A DNA stretch of 64,000 nucleotides from Bacteroides_D sp963546395 (GTDB lineage: Bacteria > Bacteroidota > Bacteroidia > Bacteroidales > CAJPTX01), in assembly GCA_963546395.1 (NCBI GenBank), contig CAUUMS010000003.1:93062-157061 (forward strand). The letters run 5' to 3'. Positions 41,847 to 51,142 of the stretch are shown here, piece by piece; within the stretch, counting starts at the first letter, position 1, and every line of letters starts with the position of its first letter. A model generated the notes under the pieces. It searched no databases. It was not told where the DNA came from and was given only the letters and a program-made list of their open reading frames with translations. The translations under genes and the position numbers were made by a program.

Positions 41847-43322
41847 TTAATACGCTCTCGCGAAGAGGACTCGCTGCGTGGATGGCTGCCCCGTGCGTAT
41901 GCACGCACCAGCCTCCTGCGGATTGTCCAGCGGAATGCAGCGTATAGTCGCCTTCGTCTCCTCCTTGATGAGGGCCTCAGTCTCCGCCGTCCCATCCCAG
42001 TGCGCCGACACAAAGCCGCCCTTCTCGTCCAGCACGCGCTTGAACTCTTCGTAGGTATCCACCCGGGTAGTATGCTCTTGCTGATAGGCTAGCGCGCGGC
42101 TGTACAGGTTGGCCTGAATGGCCTCTAGCAGCTCGGGTACCATGCCCACCACCTTCTCCTGGGGCACAACCTCCTTGGTCAGGGTATCTCGTCGAGCCAT
42201 CTCCACGGTGCCGCCCGCCAGATCACGTGGCCCCATGGCAATGCGCACGGGGATCCCATGCAGCTCGTGCTCCGCGAATTTGAATCCAGGTTTCAGGTTG
42301 TCCCTATCGTCCAGCAGCACGCCCAGGCCCTGCTTGCGTAGTGCCTCCACCATGGGTGTCATGGCCTCCACCAGGCTTGCGCGCTCCTCCTGGCTCTTGT
42401 ATATCGGCACGAACACCACATGCACCGGGGCCAATTTAGGTGGCACCACTAGCCCGTTGTCATCGGAGTGCGCCATGATCAACGCCCCCATCAGGCGCGT
42501 AGAAACGCCCCATGAGCTGGCCCACACGTAGTCCAAACGCCCCTCCTGGTCGGCGAACTGCACATCGAACGCTTTGGCGAAATTCTGTCCCAGGAAGTGC
42601 GAGGTGCCGGCCTGCAATGCGCGCCCATCCTGCATCAGGGCCTCGATGCACAGCGTATCTAGTGCCCCCGCAAAACGCTCGGTGGGGGTCTTGCGGCCCA
42701 CGATGACGGGCAGTGCTAGCCAGTCTCGCGCAAACGTCTCGTAGACCCGCACCATGCGCATGGCCTCCTCTTCCGCCTCAGCCCGCGTGGCGTGCGCCGT
42801 GTGCCCCTCCTGCCACAGAAACTCGGCCGTGCGCAGGAATAGCCGCGTGCGCATCTCCCAGCGCACCACGTTCGCCCACTGGTTCACCAGGATAGGCAAA
42901 TCACGGTACGACTGGATCCACCCGCGGTAGGTATTCCATATAATGGTCTCCGAGGTGGGGCGTACCACCAGCTCTTCCTCCAGGCGAGCGTCGGGATCCA
43001 CCACCACGCCGCTCCCGTCGGGGTTAGTCTTCAGCCGGTAGTGCGTCACCACGGCACACTCTTTGGCGAAACCCTCCACGTGCTCGGCCTCGCGGCTCAG
43101 GTACGACTTGGGGATGAACAGCGGGAAGTAGGCATTCTGGTGCCCTGTGGCTTTGAACATTGCGTCCAGGGCCGCCTGCATCTTCTCCCAGATGGCATAG
43201 CCCCGAGGCTTGATCACCATGCATCCACGCACCGACGAGTGGTCGGCCAGGCCCGCCTTCACCACCACGTCGTTGTACCACTGCGAATAGTCAGTCGCCC
43301 GGAGCGTTATGTCTCGTGCCAT
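41847..43322 (-). CDS. proS: prolyl-tRNA synthetase, archaeal/eukaryote-like type
   Basis: A 491-residue class II synthetase. Visible features are RGCMVIKPRGYAIWEKM, the motif 2 region RTRLFLRTAEFLWQEGHTAHAT and motif 3 GVSTRLMGALIMAHSDDNG. It ends in tyrosine (VLFARAY), typical of the short archaeal-type ProRS without the bacterial insertion domain. It charges tRNA-Pro. A divergent promoter region separates it from the lipoprotein gene, and four genes follow on the same strand. Confidence 0.95.
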   Translation of the reverse strand: MARDITLRATDYSQWYNDVVVKAGLADHSSVRGCMVIKPRGYAIWEKMQAALDAMFKATGHQNAYFPLFIPKSYLSREAEHVEGFAKECAVVTHYRLKTNPDGSGVVVDPDARLEEELVVRPTSETIIWNTYRGWIQSYRDLPILVNQWANVVRWEMRTRLFLRTAEFLWQEGHTAHATRAEAEEEAMRMVRVYETFARDWLALPVIVGRKTPTERFAGALDTLCIEALMQDGRALQAGTSHFLGQNFAKAFDVQFADQEGRLDYVWASSWGVSTRLMGALIMAHSDDNGLVVPPKLAPVHVVFVPIYKSQEERASLVEAMTPMVEALRKQGLGVLLDDRDNLKPGFKFAEHELHGIPVRIAMGPRDLAGGTVEMARRDTLTKEVVPQEKVVGMVPELLEAIQANLYSRALAYQQEHTTRVDTYEEFKRVLDEKGGFVSAHWDGTAETEALIKEETKATIRCIPLDNPQEAGACIRTGQPSTQRVLFARAY

Positions 43323-43324
43323 CT

Positions 43325-43354
43325 TTTGGAATTATGGTAATTATGCTACTTTTG
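43325..43354 (+). promoter_or_regulatory. promoter of the Tyr-rich lipoprotein gene (TTTG-N18-TACTTTTG)
   Basis: TTTG at 43325-43328 and TACTTTTG at 43347-43354 are separated by 18 bases, close to the Bacteroidota -33/-7 spacing. It implies a leader of about 95 bases before ATG 43457 and argues against in-frame starts before that ATG. Confidence 0.65.
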
Positions 43355-43403
43355 CCAGAACGCTGGGTATGTACCCCGCCGCTACGTAGTCCAGAAACAA
43401 AGG

Positions 43404-43411
43404 CAAAAGTA
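43404..43411 (-). promoter_or_regulatory. -7 promoter element of proS (TACTTTTG on the minus strand)
   Basis: CAAAAGTA on the plus strand reads TACTTTTG on the minus strand. A possible -33 TTTG (CAAA at 43435-43438) is 23 bases further upstream. It lies about 80 bases before the proS start. Confidence 0.5.
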
Positions 43412-43456
43412 GCCAAAATGAGGGGATCACAGCTCAAACACGGAAAGGGAAGCAGC

Positions 43457-44755
43457 ATGAGAAGGCACATCGTACTACTGACTATGGTCGCTGGGGCATT
43501 TGCCGCGGCGGGCTGTGCCATGGGCGGGCTGGGCCTAACCTCCCAGAACGCGTATAGCGACACTTATTACAATGCCAGCGATGCATCGCGCGATGCGGAG
43601 CGCGCTGCGCAGGAACGTATTGAAGCCGAAAAGGCTGAGCAGCAAATGCGCCTGGCCGAAGCCCAACGGGCCAAAGAGTTGGCCGAGCAGGAGGCGAAGC
43701 AGCCGAAGGCCACGTCGACCACCAGAGTTCTCGGGCCTAATGATTTTGCCACCTACCAGGAGTACCGCGACTACGTGGATCGCCTTGGCGAATCCAAACG
43801 GAAACCAGCGAATAGCACCAGCGAGACTTCTGCGGCGCAACCCAACAACACGCAGGCCTCTGTGGTGAATAACTACTACATCGGCTCATCCAACACCCCC
43901 TACGAGCCGGCCTGCGTCACCACCTCCTACGTCTACTACGAGACCCCGAGTCTGTGGTGGGATGTGCTCTTCGACCCCTGGTTCTGCGTGTCGTACCGCC
44001 GGCATTACAGCTGGTGGCCTTACTATTATGGCTACTACGGCTCGTACTACGATCCCTACTGGCATTACGCCTGGAGCCCATGGCCCTATCACTCACCTTA
44101 CCACCACTGGTATGGCGGCTACTGGGACGGTTACCATCAGGGGTGGTATGATGGCTACTACGGCGGCTGGCACGGTGGCTACTGGGAGTCGTACCCCGTG
44201 CCCCCGGTCTACCAGTCCAACGATCGCATCCAGCTCTCTCGCAGCTCGGAGATGTCATCCATGAGCAGCTACGGCCGTGCCCAACGCTCGGCTTATGCCC
44301 AGACGCGCGGGAGCTCAGAATTCTCCGACATCAACTCCCGCAGGGAGGATCTCAACAGGGCCTCGGAGTATTCCCGCTCGCAGGCCAATGAGTACAACTC
44401 CTATAACACCCGTCGTGCGGACTACGAGTCGCCCCGCAGCACCTCACGCCGTGACGACTCGTACTCTTACCCGTCGCAGCGTTCCTACACGGGCACCGAA
44501 TCCACGCGCAGCACGCCGAGCTATACGGCCCCGTCGCGCTCTAGCAATAGCTACGTGCCGCAGTACAACACGGATCGGCAGTCCAACACATCGAGGCGCA
44601 TGGAGAGCCAGCCCAGCAGCTACTCGAGCCCCACACGCTCTAGCTACGATGCGCCGGCCAGCTCGTCCTACAACTCACGGAGCTCGGAGGGGGCCACCTC
44701 CACGCGCTCATCCTCACCCTCCACGGTGGGCACATCGTCCACGCGGAGACAGTAG
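43457..44755 (+). CDS. lipoprotein with coiled coil and Tyr/Trp/Gly/His-rich low-complexity region
   Basis: A 432-residue protein from ATG 43457. The lipobox AAAGC predicts a lipid anchor. Residues ~45-80 are a charged Ala/Glu coiled coil (AERAAQERIEAEKAEQQMR). The middle (about 175-255) is extraordinarily rich in Tyr, Trp, Gly and His (YYYGYYGSYYDPYWHY). The last ~170 residues are Ser/Arg/Tyr-rich, low complexity and probably disordered. No enzymatic domain is visible. Such lipoproteins are common but uncharacterised in Bacteroidota. A structural or envelope role is only a guess. Confidence 0.78.
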   Translation: MRRHIVLLTMVAGAFAAAGCAMGGLGLTSQNAYSDTYYNASDASRDAERAAQERIEAEKAEQQMRLAEAQRAKELAEQEAKQPKATSTTRVLGPNDFATYQEYRDYVDRLGESKRKPANSTSETSAAQPNNTQASVVNNYYIGSSNTPYEPACVTTSYVYYETPSLWWDVLFDPWFCVSYRRHYSWWPYYYGYYGSYYDPYWHYAWSPWPYHSPYHHWYGGYWDGYHQGWYDGYYGGWHGGYWESYPVPPVYQSNDRIQLSRSSEMSSMSSYGRAQRSAYAQTRGSSEFSDINSRREDLNRASEYSRSQANEYNSYNTRRADYESPRSTSRRDDSYSYPSQRSYTGTESTRSTPSYTAPSRSSNSYVPQYNTDRQSNTSRRMESQPSSYSSPTRSSYDAPASSSYNSRSSEGATSTRSSSPSTVGTSSTRRQ

Positions 44756-44843
44756 GCTCGCCTGACAAACCCATCGCTACTGGCTCCTACCTCCCCCTCT
44801 TCACCACCGAAGGGTTGGGGTATCTAACGTGACTCGCAAAAAC

Positions 44844-46382
44844 ATGAAACGTAAAACTTTTGCGCTACTCGTTAGCGCCATGCTCTGCCTCCCCCTGTGG
44901 CTCCATGCGCAGGAGATGGACGATCTGCTGCGTTACTCCCAGGAGAACCCTGCCTCCACAGCGCGCAGCCTCAGCATGGGGAATGCCACCGGGGCCATCG
45001 GGGGCGATCTCGGTACGCTGAGTAATAATCCGGCCGGCTTGGGCATGTACCGCTCGTCCGACATCGGTATCGCTGGCGGCCTCGGCATGCAGTACACGCG
45101 CACCGACTACCTGGGCATGCGCAACGCCACGGCCAACTTCAACGCCTCGCTGAACTCCCTCGGCATGGTGCTCTCATTCCACGCATCGCCCGAGAAGCAG
45201 GAGGGCCTCTTGGCATTGAACTTCGGGATTGCCTACAATCAGCTCAACAACTTCTCGGGCCGTCTTTCGGCCAACGCGCATAACCCCACGAGCTCCTTCT
45301 CCGACCGTCTGGCTCAGGTGGCCAACCAGCGGGGGCTACTCCCCAACGATCTGCTGGCTAAGGATGCCTACAGCCGCCAGAACTGGTATCTGGTGACCGG
45401 CTTTGGCAGCTACATCTTCAACGATTCGCTCGATGCGAGCCGTCGCTTTGTGCAGTTCCTAAGCCCGCTCCGGGGCGGCGAGACAGTGTACCAGAGGCTG
45501 CGAATCGAGTCCTCGGGCCACCTCTCGGAGTTGGCCCTCTCGGCCGGCATCAATGTCTCGAACCGGCTATACGTAGGGAGTACGCTCGGCATCCCGTTCC
45601 TCTCCTACCGCGTCGTGCGCCGTTATCAGGAGGAGAATGACTCGCGCGTTCGGCGTAGCACATTCCAGTCGCTGCGTTTCGATGATCAGATGCGTGAAAC
45701 GGGAACGGGCGTCAACCTCAAGGTGGGCCTCATTGCCAGCCCGACATCCTTCCTGCGGATTGGTGCAGCATTCCACACCCCCACCTTTATGAGCATCCAC
45801 CGCAAAAAGTTGCTCGAGGCCAGGGCTGAGTACAACGAGACGAACGGCTCCAAGTACACCAAGTCTCCCGAGGGCGAGATCAATTACACTCTGACGACTC
45901 CATTTCGCGCCCGGGGATCGGTGGCGGTGCTTTTCCAGAAGTACGGTTTGCTCTCGGTGGATTACTCCTTCGATTACTACCCCTTCGCCCATCTGGACGG
46001 CGATGATGGCTTTGATGATGTGAATCAGGCTGCGCGCGACAGGCTTCAGAGCACGCACAATGTCAATGCGGGTCTAGAGCTCTTCGCAGGCCCCTTGGCC
46101 ATGCGTCTGGGCGGTGGCATCAGCACCAGCCCCTACAAGGAGCAAGCGTTGGCTAGCGGCGAGAAGCAGGTGGCCCCCTGGGGGTTCCGCTATTTCGCCA
46201 CGGCCGGCTTTGGGGTCTCCAGCTCGGTGGTGTACGTGGATGTGGCCTATCGGTTCATGCGCCAGGACGGCAACTCGCGGCTCTACTCCTTCGAGCATGA
46301 CCGGGGGCAATTTTGGCATTATGACTATGCGCACGCCACCTTCCAGCATCTATTCGTGGTGGGAATTGGGGTGCGCTTCTAG
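44844..46382 (+). CDS. OmpP1/FadL-family outer-membrane protein
   Basis: A 512-residue beta-barrel from ATG 44844 (MKRKTFALLVSAMLCLPLWLHAQE, a clear signal peptide); a GTG at 44829 would add five residues. The family-typical N-terminal plug segment is present (SMGNATGAIGGDLGTLSNNPAGLGMY). It ends with a strand finishing in aromatic/charged residues (VVGIGVRF), as outer-membrane proteins do. FadL relatives move hydrophobic compounds; the substrate here is unknown. It follows the Tyr-rich lipoprotein by 88 bases. A good terminator follows. Confidence 0.85.
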   Translation: MKRKTFALLVSAMLCLPLWLHAQEMDDLLRYSQENPASTARSLSMGNATGAIGGDLGTLSNNPAGLGMYRSSDIGIAGGLGMQYTRTDYLGMRNATANFNASLNSLGMVLSFHASPEKQEGLLALNFGIAYNQLNNFSGRLSANAHNPTSSFSDRLAQVANQRGLLPNDLLAKDAYSRQNWYLVTGFGSYIFNDSLDASRRFVQFLSPLRGGETVYQRLRIESSGHLSELALSAGINVSNRLYVGSTLGIPFLSYRVVRRYQEENDSRVRRSTFQSLRFDDQMRETGTGVNLKVGLIASPTSFLRIGAAFHTPTFMSIHRKKLLEARAEYNETNGSKYTKSPEGEINYTLTTPFRARGSVAVLFQKYGLLSVDYSFDYYPFAHLDGDDGFDDVNQAARDRLQSTHNVNAGLELFAGPLAMRLGGGISTSPYKEQALASGEKQVAPWGFRYFATAGFGVSSSVVYVDVAYRFMRQDGNSRLYSFEHDRGQFWHYDYAHATFQHLFVVGIGVRF

Positions 46383-46408
46383 CGGCGGTCATGCCGTAGA
46401 ATCCTCTC

Positions 46409-46437
46409 AAAGCCTCGGGCCTGGCCCGGGGCTTTTT
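46409..46437 (+). terminator. rho-independent terminator of the FadL-like gene
   Basis: AAAGCCTCGGG pairs with CCCGGGGCTTT around CCTGG, followed by TTT, 26 bases after the stop. It also has A residues 5' of the stem. Confidence 0.85.
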
Positions 46438-46521
46438 CATTTGCCGCGCGTACGGCGATAAATCGCTACCTTGCGTGCGCTGGATGACCTCCCCATCCGC
46501 GCATCGTAGATGGCGACCGTC

Positions 46522-47163
46522 ATGAAAACGCTTCGAATTCTTACCCTCTCCCTGCTCATCGTCTCTGCCTGGGGCCTGAGCCAGTGCACCATGCCCGGCT
46601 CGAATGCCCCTGAGCCTGAGACCACCGATATTGATACGGCCATCATGGGCCGCTGGCAGCGGTGCGAGTCCATGGATCGTTTCGAGGGCCTCTCCGAGGA
46701 CGATTGGCGAGAGCTGGGGCTACAGGGCGATCCTGTTATTGAGGATGCGGAGGAATTCCTGCGGGCCAGCTTGCGCCTCATGGAGAACCACACGGGCCTC
46801 ATCTACGCGCAGCCCAACTACACGGGCGACTGCGCAGAGATGGAGTGGGCCGTTCGGCAGGGCTACGATGCGCCGAAGCTAGAGGGGAGCATCTTCGAAA
46901 TCTCCACCACGCGCAACGGTGAGCACGAGGCGTACCCGCACGCCATCATGCTGGAAGACAGCATTCTCTATCTGAGCGCCATCTATAAGGCCCGGTTTGT
47001 CGGCTCGCTACAGGCGGATTTGGCCAGTCTGAAACTCGAGCTCGAGCAGGCAGAGCCAAGCAAGCGGGAGTTCCTGCAAAAGGCCATGACGGAGACGCAG
47101 GAGGCTCTTAGGATGCTCGACGCAGCCCCCAACTTCACCATCTGGCGAGCCTACCAGCGATAG
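46522..47163 (+). CDS. small lipoprotein of unknown function
   Basis: A 213-residue protein from ATG 46522 (MKTLRILTLSLLIVSAW); ATG 46510 would add four residues. The lipobox is GLSQC. The start of the mature part (AIMGRWQRCESMDRF) resembles lipocalin-like Bacteroidota lipoproteins, and the end is helical (LKLELEQAEPSKREFLQK). I do not recognise a family. It stands alone, after a terminator and before a 620-base gap. Confidence 0.7.
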   Translation: MKTLRILTLSLLIVSAWGLSQCTMPGSNAPEPETTDIDTAIMGRWQRCESMDRFEGLSEDDWRELGLQGDPVIEDAEEFLRASLRLMENHTGLIYAQPNYTGDCAEMEWAVRQGYDAPKLEGSIFEISTTRNGEHEAYPHAIMLEDSILYLSAIYKARFVGSLQADLASLKLELEQAEPSKREFLQKAMTETQEALRMLDAAPNFTIWRAYQR

Positions 47164-47784
47164 GCCCCCGGCGATTGGCCTTCCGGCCGTAGCATCTCCC
47201 TCATACCACCCAGCTTATCACTCCCGATCGGCAATGGTCGAGCGGGGGCGTAGTCGTGCCGTTGTCGTACCAACGCCGTATCAAGTCCGTATTTGGTGCC
47301 GCAAATATGGGTTTGGTACGTCGATGCGGTGTAGTTTCTACGCCCAATGTGGCGCATTATTTGTGCTGGCTATCAATTCATTGGGCCCTTCGTGGAGGAG
47401 CAATTCCACTGCGTTACGTGCGCCCATTGGGGTACCCTATCATGATGTGAAATATTTTGCCCGGTTTTGCACCCTTTACTCGGGTGCGATGCATGTCTTA
47501 CGGGTCGCTAAGGTGCCATGCGTGCCAGTGCGTCGCGATAGCCATTTAGTCAAATTACGCGCTTTCGGCCTAAAATGCGGCATTGCGTGCAACAGGGGAC
47601 GGTGGGGAACCGTTTACCGGGAACATTGCAGTTCACTGCCTGCTGCTCCGCGGCGTTCCACCCTCTCTTGCGGCTTCTGGTGCTGGCTCTGATAAGGGCG
47701 CAGCATCTATCGGTCTGCGGGTAGGGTTTTCTTGTTGGGCAGTGATATTGCGGATGATCTGTAGCGTATTCTAAATAGTACATA
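47164..47784. other. 620-base gene-free region upstream of the BspA-like gene
   Basis: No supported gene on either strand. It contains copy 2 of the dispersed hairpin (47282-47315) and, behind it, GGTGTAG-TTT-CTACGCC (47327-47343). A possible promoter of the downstream gene is not clear; the last 60 bases are AT-rich (GTATTCTAAATAGTACATA) with no TAnnTTTG. Confidence 0.5.
47282..47315. repeat. inverted-repeat element, copy 2 of the dispersed hairpin
   Basis: CAAGTCCGTATTTG (47282-47295) pairs with CAAATATGGGTTTG (47302-47315), with three wobble pairs and a 6-base loop. It shares CCGTATTTGGT and the following AAATAnGG with the element at 13981-14018. Confidence 0.5.
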
Positions 47785-50718
47785 ATGGAGCTTGTGAGTC
47801 GGTTTCCAAGGTCGGTGGGCCGTGCCCTGCTAGTGGTGGCACTGCTTGTGGGCATCGTCGGGGGCGCTGCGGCGCAAAATGCCCGCCCCTTCGTCACGAA
47901 GTGGAGTGCCAAGAAGAAAAATGAGGTCATCAAGGTGCCCATCGCGGGGGCTAACTATCAGCTCACCTGGTATGAGGTGGGAAGCACCGACAAGCATACC
48001 GAGACGGTGGAGCAGACCACTCCCCAAAAACCCTACACCTTTACGGCTCCTACGCCGGGCGATTACGTGGTGGAGATAGGCCCCGCGGGCGTGGAGCGCA
48101 TCCAGATGCTCAACTGGGATCGGACGCGGAAAAAGGGCAAAGAGCTTGGCAGCTGCAAGGCGTTGACGGCTGTGATGCAGTGGGGCGATGTGCGCTGGAC
48201 GAGCATGGCGCACGCCTTTCATGGGTGCCAGAATATGACCGTGGAGGCCAATGCGGGCCGTCCCGACCTGTCGCAGGTGACGAGCCTGGAGTACATGTTC
48301 TGTGGATGTAGCAAATTCGATGGGGCTGTCGGCGACTGGGATGTGTCGAATGTGACCAACCTGGCGCACATGTTCGAGGATTGCCATGCGTTCAACCAGC
48401 CACTCTTGGGCTGGAAGGTGTCGAAGGTGACGGATATGACATCCCTATTCGCGGGGTGCCATTCGTTCAACAAGCCCCTTGGGAGCTGGGATGTGTCGCA
48501 GGTGACGAGCATGCGATGGATGTTTTCCTACTGTGAGAATTTCGATCAGCCGCTGGAGGGTTGGGACGTGGGGAAGGTGACCAAGATGGATGGCATGTTC
48601 TGGGGCTGCCACACGTTCAGCCAGTCGCTTACGAACTGGCGGATGAATCACGTGGTGTCCATGCTCCACATGTTTAGGGATTGCAAGTCGTTCGATCAGC
48701 CCCTGGGCTCCTGGCAATTTCAGCATGCCACGTCGCTAGGGCTTAGCGGGAGCGGGATAAGCGTGGAGAATTACTCTGTGTCGCTGCTTGGCTGGGCCAC
48801 GCATACCAACGTGGAGGAGAGCTTCATTTTGGAGGCCGAGGGCATGGTGTACACCGAGGGGAGCCTCGAGGCGCGGAACAAGCTCATTGGGGAAGAAAAA
48901 CCGGCGGTTACGCAGTGGAAGATAATAGGCGATCGCCAGCTGACGCTCGCTTTCCAGCGAAGCAACATGCTGATTTACGAGGGCGATGAGGCCACACTCA
49001 AGGTGCTGCTGGCCGAGGGGCTCACGCAGGGCACGCTCACTTGCGAGAGTAGCAACACATCTAGGGTAAGCGTCCTGCGCGTGGATGGACAGGCGGTGCG
49101 CATCAAGGGCGTGGGGGCTGGTGAGGCTATCCTGAAGGTGAAGATGGCTGCCGCAGGCTCGCAGCCCGCCATGGTGGCAACCTGTAAGGTGCTGGTGAAG
49201 ACGATTCCTGTGGAGTCGGTGGAGCTCAATGAGAGCTCCCTGCGTATCAAGGTGGGAGAATCGAAAAAGCTCATAGCCACGGTGAAGCCCGATAAGGCTA
49301 GCAAGAAGGCGGTGACCTGGAGTGCCGACCCGGCGGGGATTGTCTCCCTGGGGAATGATGGCACCGTCATAGGATTTAAGGCTGGTAAGACTACCGTTGT
49401 GGCAACCACGCACAACCAGAAGACGGCCTCATGCGCCGTCACGGTGGTTCAGGATGCCACCGACATTACCCTCGAGCCCTCCTCGCTGACTATGGCGGTG
49501 GGCGATACACCGGTGCAGCTCGTGGCGACCGTGCTGCCAGCGGATGCCACAGACAAGAGCGTGAAGTGGACGGTGGAGCAGACCGAAGGGTTCATATCGG
49601 TGAATGAGGAGGGATTCGTAACGGCCATCAAGGCGGGTGAGGCGAAGGTGACGGCTACCACCCACAATGGTCTGAAGGCCACGTGCACGGTGAAGATTAC
49701 CCAAGGCGTGGAGAGTGTCACTGTGGAGCCTGTTGCCCTGACCATGTCGGTGGGGGATGAGCCCAAGCAGCTCACGGCCATCGTGCTGCCCAAGGATGCT
49801 ACCCACCGTGAGGTTACGTGGAGCGTGGAGCCCGAAGGGATTGTCTCGGTGGATACCGAGGGCAAGGTGACTCCCATTAAGGGCGGGAAGGCCAAGGTAA
49901 CCGCCACGGTACCCAATGGGAAGTCGGCCTCGTGCGCTGTGACGGTGGTGCAAGAGGTGACGGGTCTCATTGTGACCCCATCCAGCCTCACGATGCAGGT
50001 GGGCGACGAGCCTAAGATGCTCATCGTGGAGGTGCAACCAGCGGATGCCACAGACAGGGATGTGATCTGGAGCGTTGAGCCTGAGGGGATTGTCTCCGTG
50101 AGCGGGGCGGGGCAGGTGACCCCGGTGAGGGCCGGGGTGGCCAAGGTGGTTGCCACGTCGAAGAATGGCAAGCGGGCCGAGTGCGAGGTGACGGTGACGC
50201 AGGTGGTTACGGGAATCTCCGTGGAGCCGTCGACCCTGACTATGCGCCTTGGCGATGCGCCAGTTCCGCTAGAGGCCAAGGTGTTGCCGGCCGATGCCAC
50301 AGATAAATCTGTGAGCTGGGTGACGGTGCCTGATGGCATTGTGAACGTGGATCTCCAGGGGGTGGTAACGGCCCTGAAGATCGGGAAGGCCAGGGTGATT
50401 GCCACGACCCACAATGGCAAGTCCGATGAGTGCGAGGTGACGGTGGTGAGCCCATCCGACGCATCGTCTCTCACGGCGGTGGAGGCTCTGCCGAGTGTCA
50501 CGGTGAGCCCCAATCCGTTCGGCGCCATGCTGACGGTGCACAATGCGGGCGAAGTGCTACGCTACGCGCTGATTGGCACCGATGGTCACACGGTGGCTCA
50601 GGGGCAACATAACGGCGGTGAGCTGCTTATCATCAGCACAGCGCATTTGCCCAGCGGCATGTACATCTTGCAGCTGCACGGGCGCCACGGGGCCCGGAGT
50701 ATCAAGCTGGTGAAGTAG
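47785..50718 (+). CDS. T9SS type A surface protein with BspA-type (DUF285) and BIG2 repeats
   Basis: A 977-residue exported protein. The signal peptide ends GGAAAQ. Residues ~125-330 contain DUF285/BspA-type repeats (GDWDVSNVTNLAHMFEDC, FNQPLLGWKV, and so on). A degenerate Ig-like unit follows, then five BIG2 domains of ~83 residues (pattern LTMxVGDxPxxL, LPxDAT, ATTHNGK). The last ~75 residues (VSPNPFGAMLTVHN, LPSGMYILQLHG, SIKLVK) form a T9SS type A sorting domain, so it should be secreted through T9SS and held at the surface. Such proteins are adhesins in oral Bacteroidota; adhesion here is inferred. Confidence 0.88.
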   Translation: MELVSRFPRSVGRALLVVALLVGIVGGAAAQNARPFVTKWSAKKKNEVIKVPIAGANYQLTWYEVGSTDKHTETVEQTTPQKPYTFTAPTPGDYVVEIGPAGVERIQMLNWDRTRKKGKELGSCKALTAVMQWGDVRWTSMAHAFHGCQNMTVEANAGRPDLSQVTSLEYMFCGCSKFDGAVGDWDVSNVTNLAHMFEDCHAFNQPLLGWKVSKVTDMTSLFAGCHSFNKPLGSWDVSQVTSMRWMFSYCENFDQPLEGWDVGKVTKMDGMFWGCHTFSQSLTNWRMNHVVSMLHMFRDCKSFDQPLGSWQFQHATSLGLSGSGISVENYSVSLLGWATHTNVEESFILEAEGMVYTEGSLEARNKLIGEEKPAVTQWKIIGDRQLTLAFQRSNMLIYEGDEATLKVLLAEGLTQGTLTCESSNTSRVSVLRVDGQAVRIKGVGAGEAILKVKMAAAGSQPAMVATCKVLVKTIPVESVELNESSLRIKVGESKKLIATVKPDKASKKAVTWSADPAGIVSLGNDGTVIGFKAGKTTVVATTHNQKTASCAVTVVQDATDITLEPSSLTMAVGDTPVQLVATVLPADATDKSVKWTVEQTEGFISVNEEGFVTAIKAGEAKVTATTHNGLKATCTVKITQGVESVTVEPVALTMSVGDEPKQLTAIVLPKDATHREVTWSVEPEGIVSVDTEGKVTPIKGGKAKVTATVPNGKSASCAVTVVQEVTGLIVTPSSLTMQVGDEPKMLIVEVQPADATDRDVIWSVEPEGIVSVSGAGQVTPVRAGVAKVVATSKNGKRAECEVTVTQVVTGISVEPSTLTMRLGDAPVPLEAKVLPADATDKSVSWVTVPDGIVNVDLQGVVTALKIGKARVIATTHNGKSDECEVTVVSPSDASSLTAVEALPSVTVSPNPFGAMLTVHNAGEVLRYALIGTDGHTVAQGQHNGGELLIISTAHLPSGMYILQLHGRHGARSIKLVK

Positions 50719-50745
50719 TCTGAGACCCTTTGATGGGGTGTGTGG

Positions 50746-50782
50746 GCAGGCGATGGGCTCGTTCGGCGGGGCCATCGCCTGC
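50746..50782 (+). terminator. hairpin after the BspA-like gene
   Basis: GCAGGCGATGG (50746-50756) pairs with CCATCGCCTGC (50772-50782) around a 15-base loop, then TTGCGTTT. It lies 28 bases after the stop. The T-run is poor. Confidence 0.6.
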
Positions 50783-51142
50783 TTGCGTTTACCTCGAGGG
50801 CATCAGGAATCTGCGGGTGATGCTCGTATGGCTCTAGTGTCCATCATCCGTGGCCATTGCACTCGCACTCCCTGCACCCTTTGCGCGGTGACGTCGCCTA
50901 TTGCTGGGGGACTAGCGTTACAGCCCTTTGACCCATTTCGCATTTCGACTGTTTTCCATTTGGCAGGCGTATATGCTGTGGGGATAGGGTGGCATGGCCC
51001 GGAAGAGGTCGGCAAGGGCGATTGGGGGAGCCTCAAAGGAAGTGGCGGAAGGCGAAGATGAGAGTCCCAGGGGGCGGGTGTGGATGTGCCTGCGAGGGTT
51101 ATTCTGAGTTCAGTTGGCTAATTAGTTGTCCCGAATTGAAAT
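50783..51142. other. gene-free stretch before the membrane-protein gene
   Basis: About 360 bases; I see no supported gene, repeat or promoter consensus. Confidence 0.45.

Noticed and set aside
49200..50460. Tandem DNA repeats suggestive of a CRISPR array or minisatellite
   Set aside because: The ~250-base periodicity is explained by BIG2 protein domains in a continuous reading frame; no short palindromic repeat with unique spacers exists here or elsewhere in the window.
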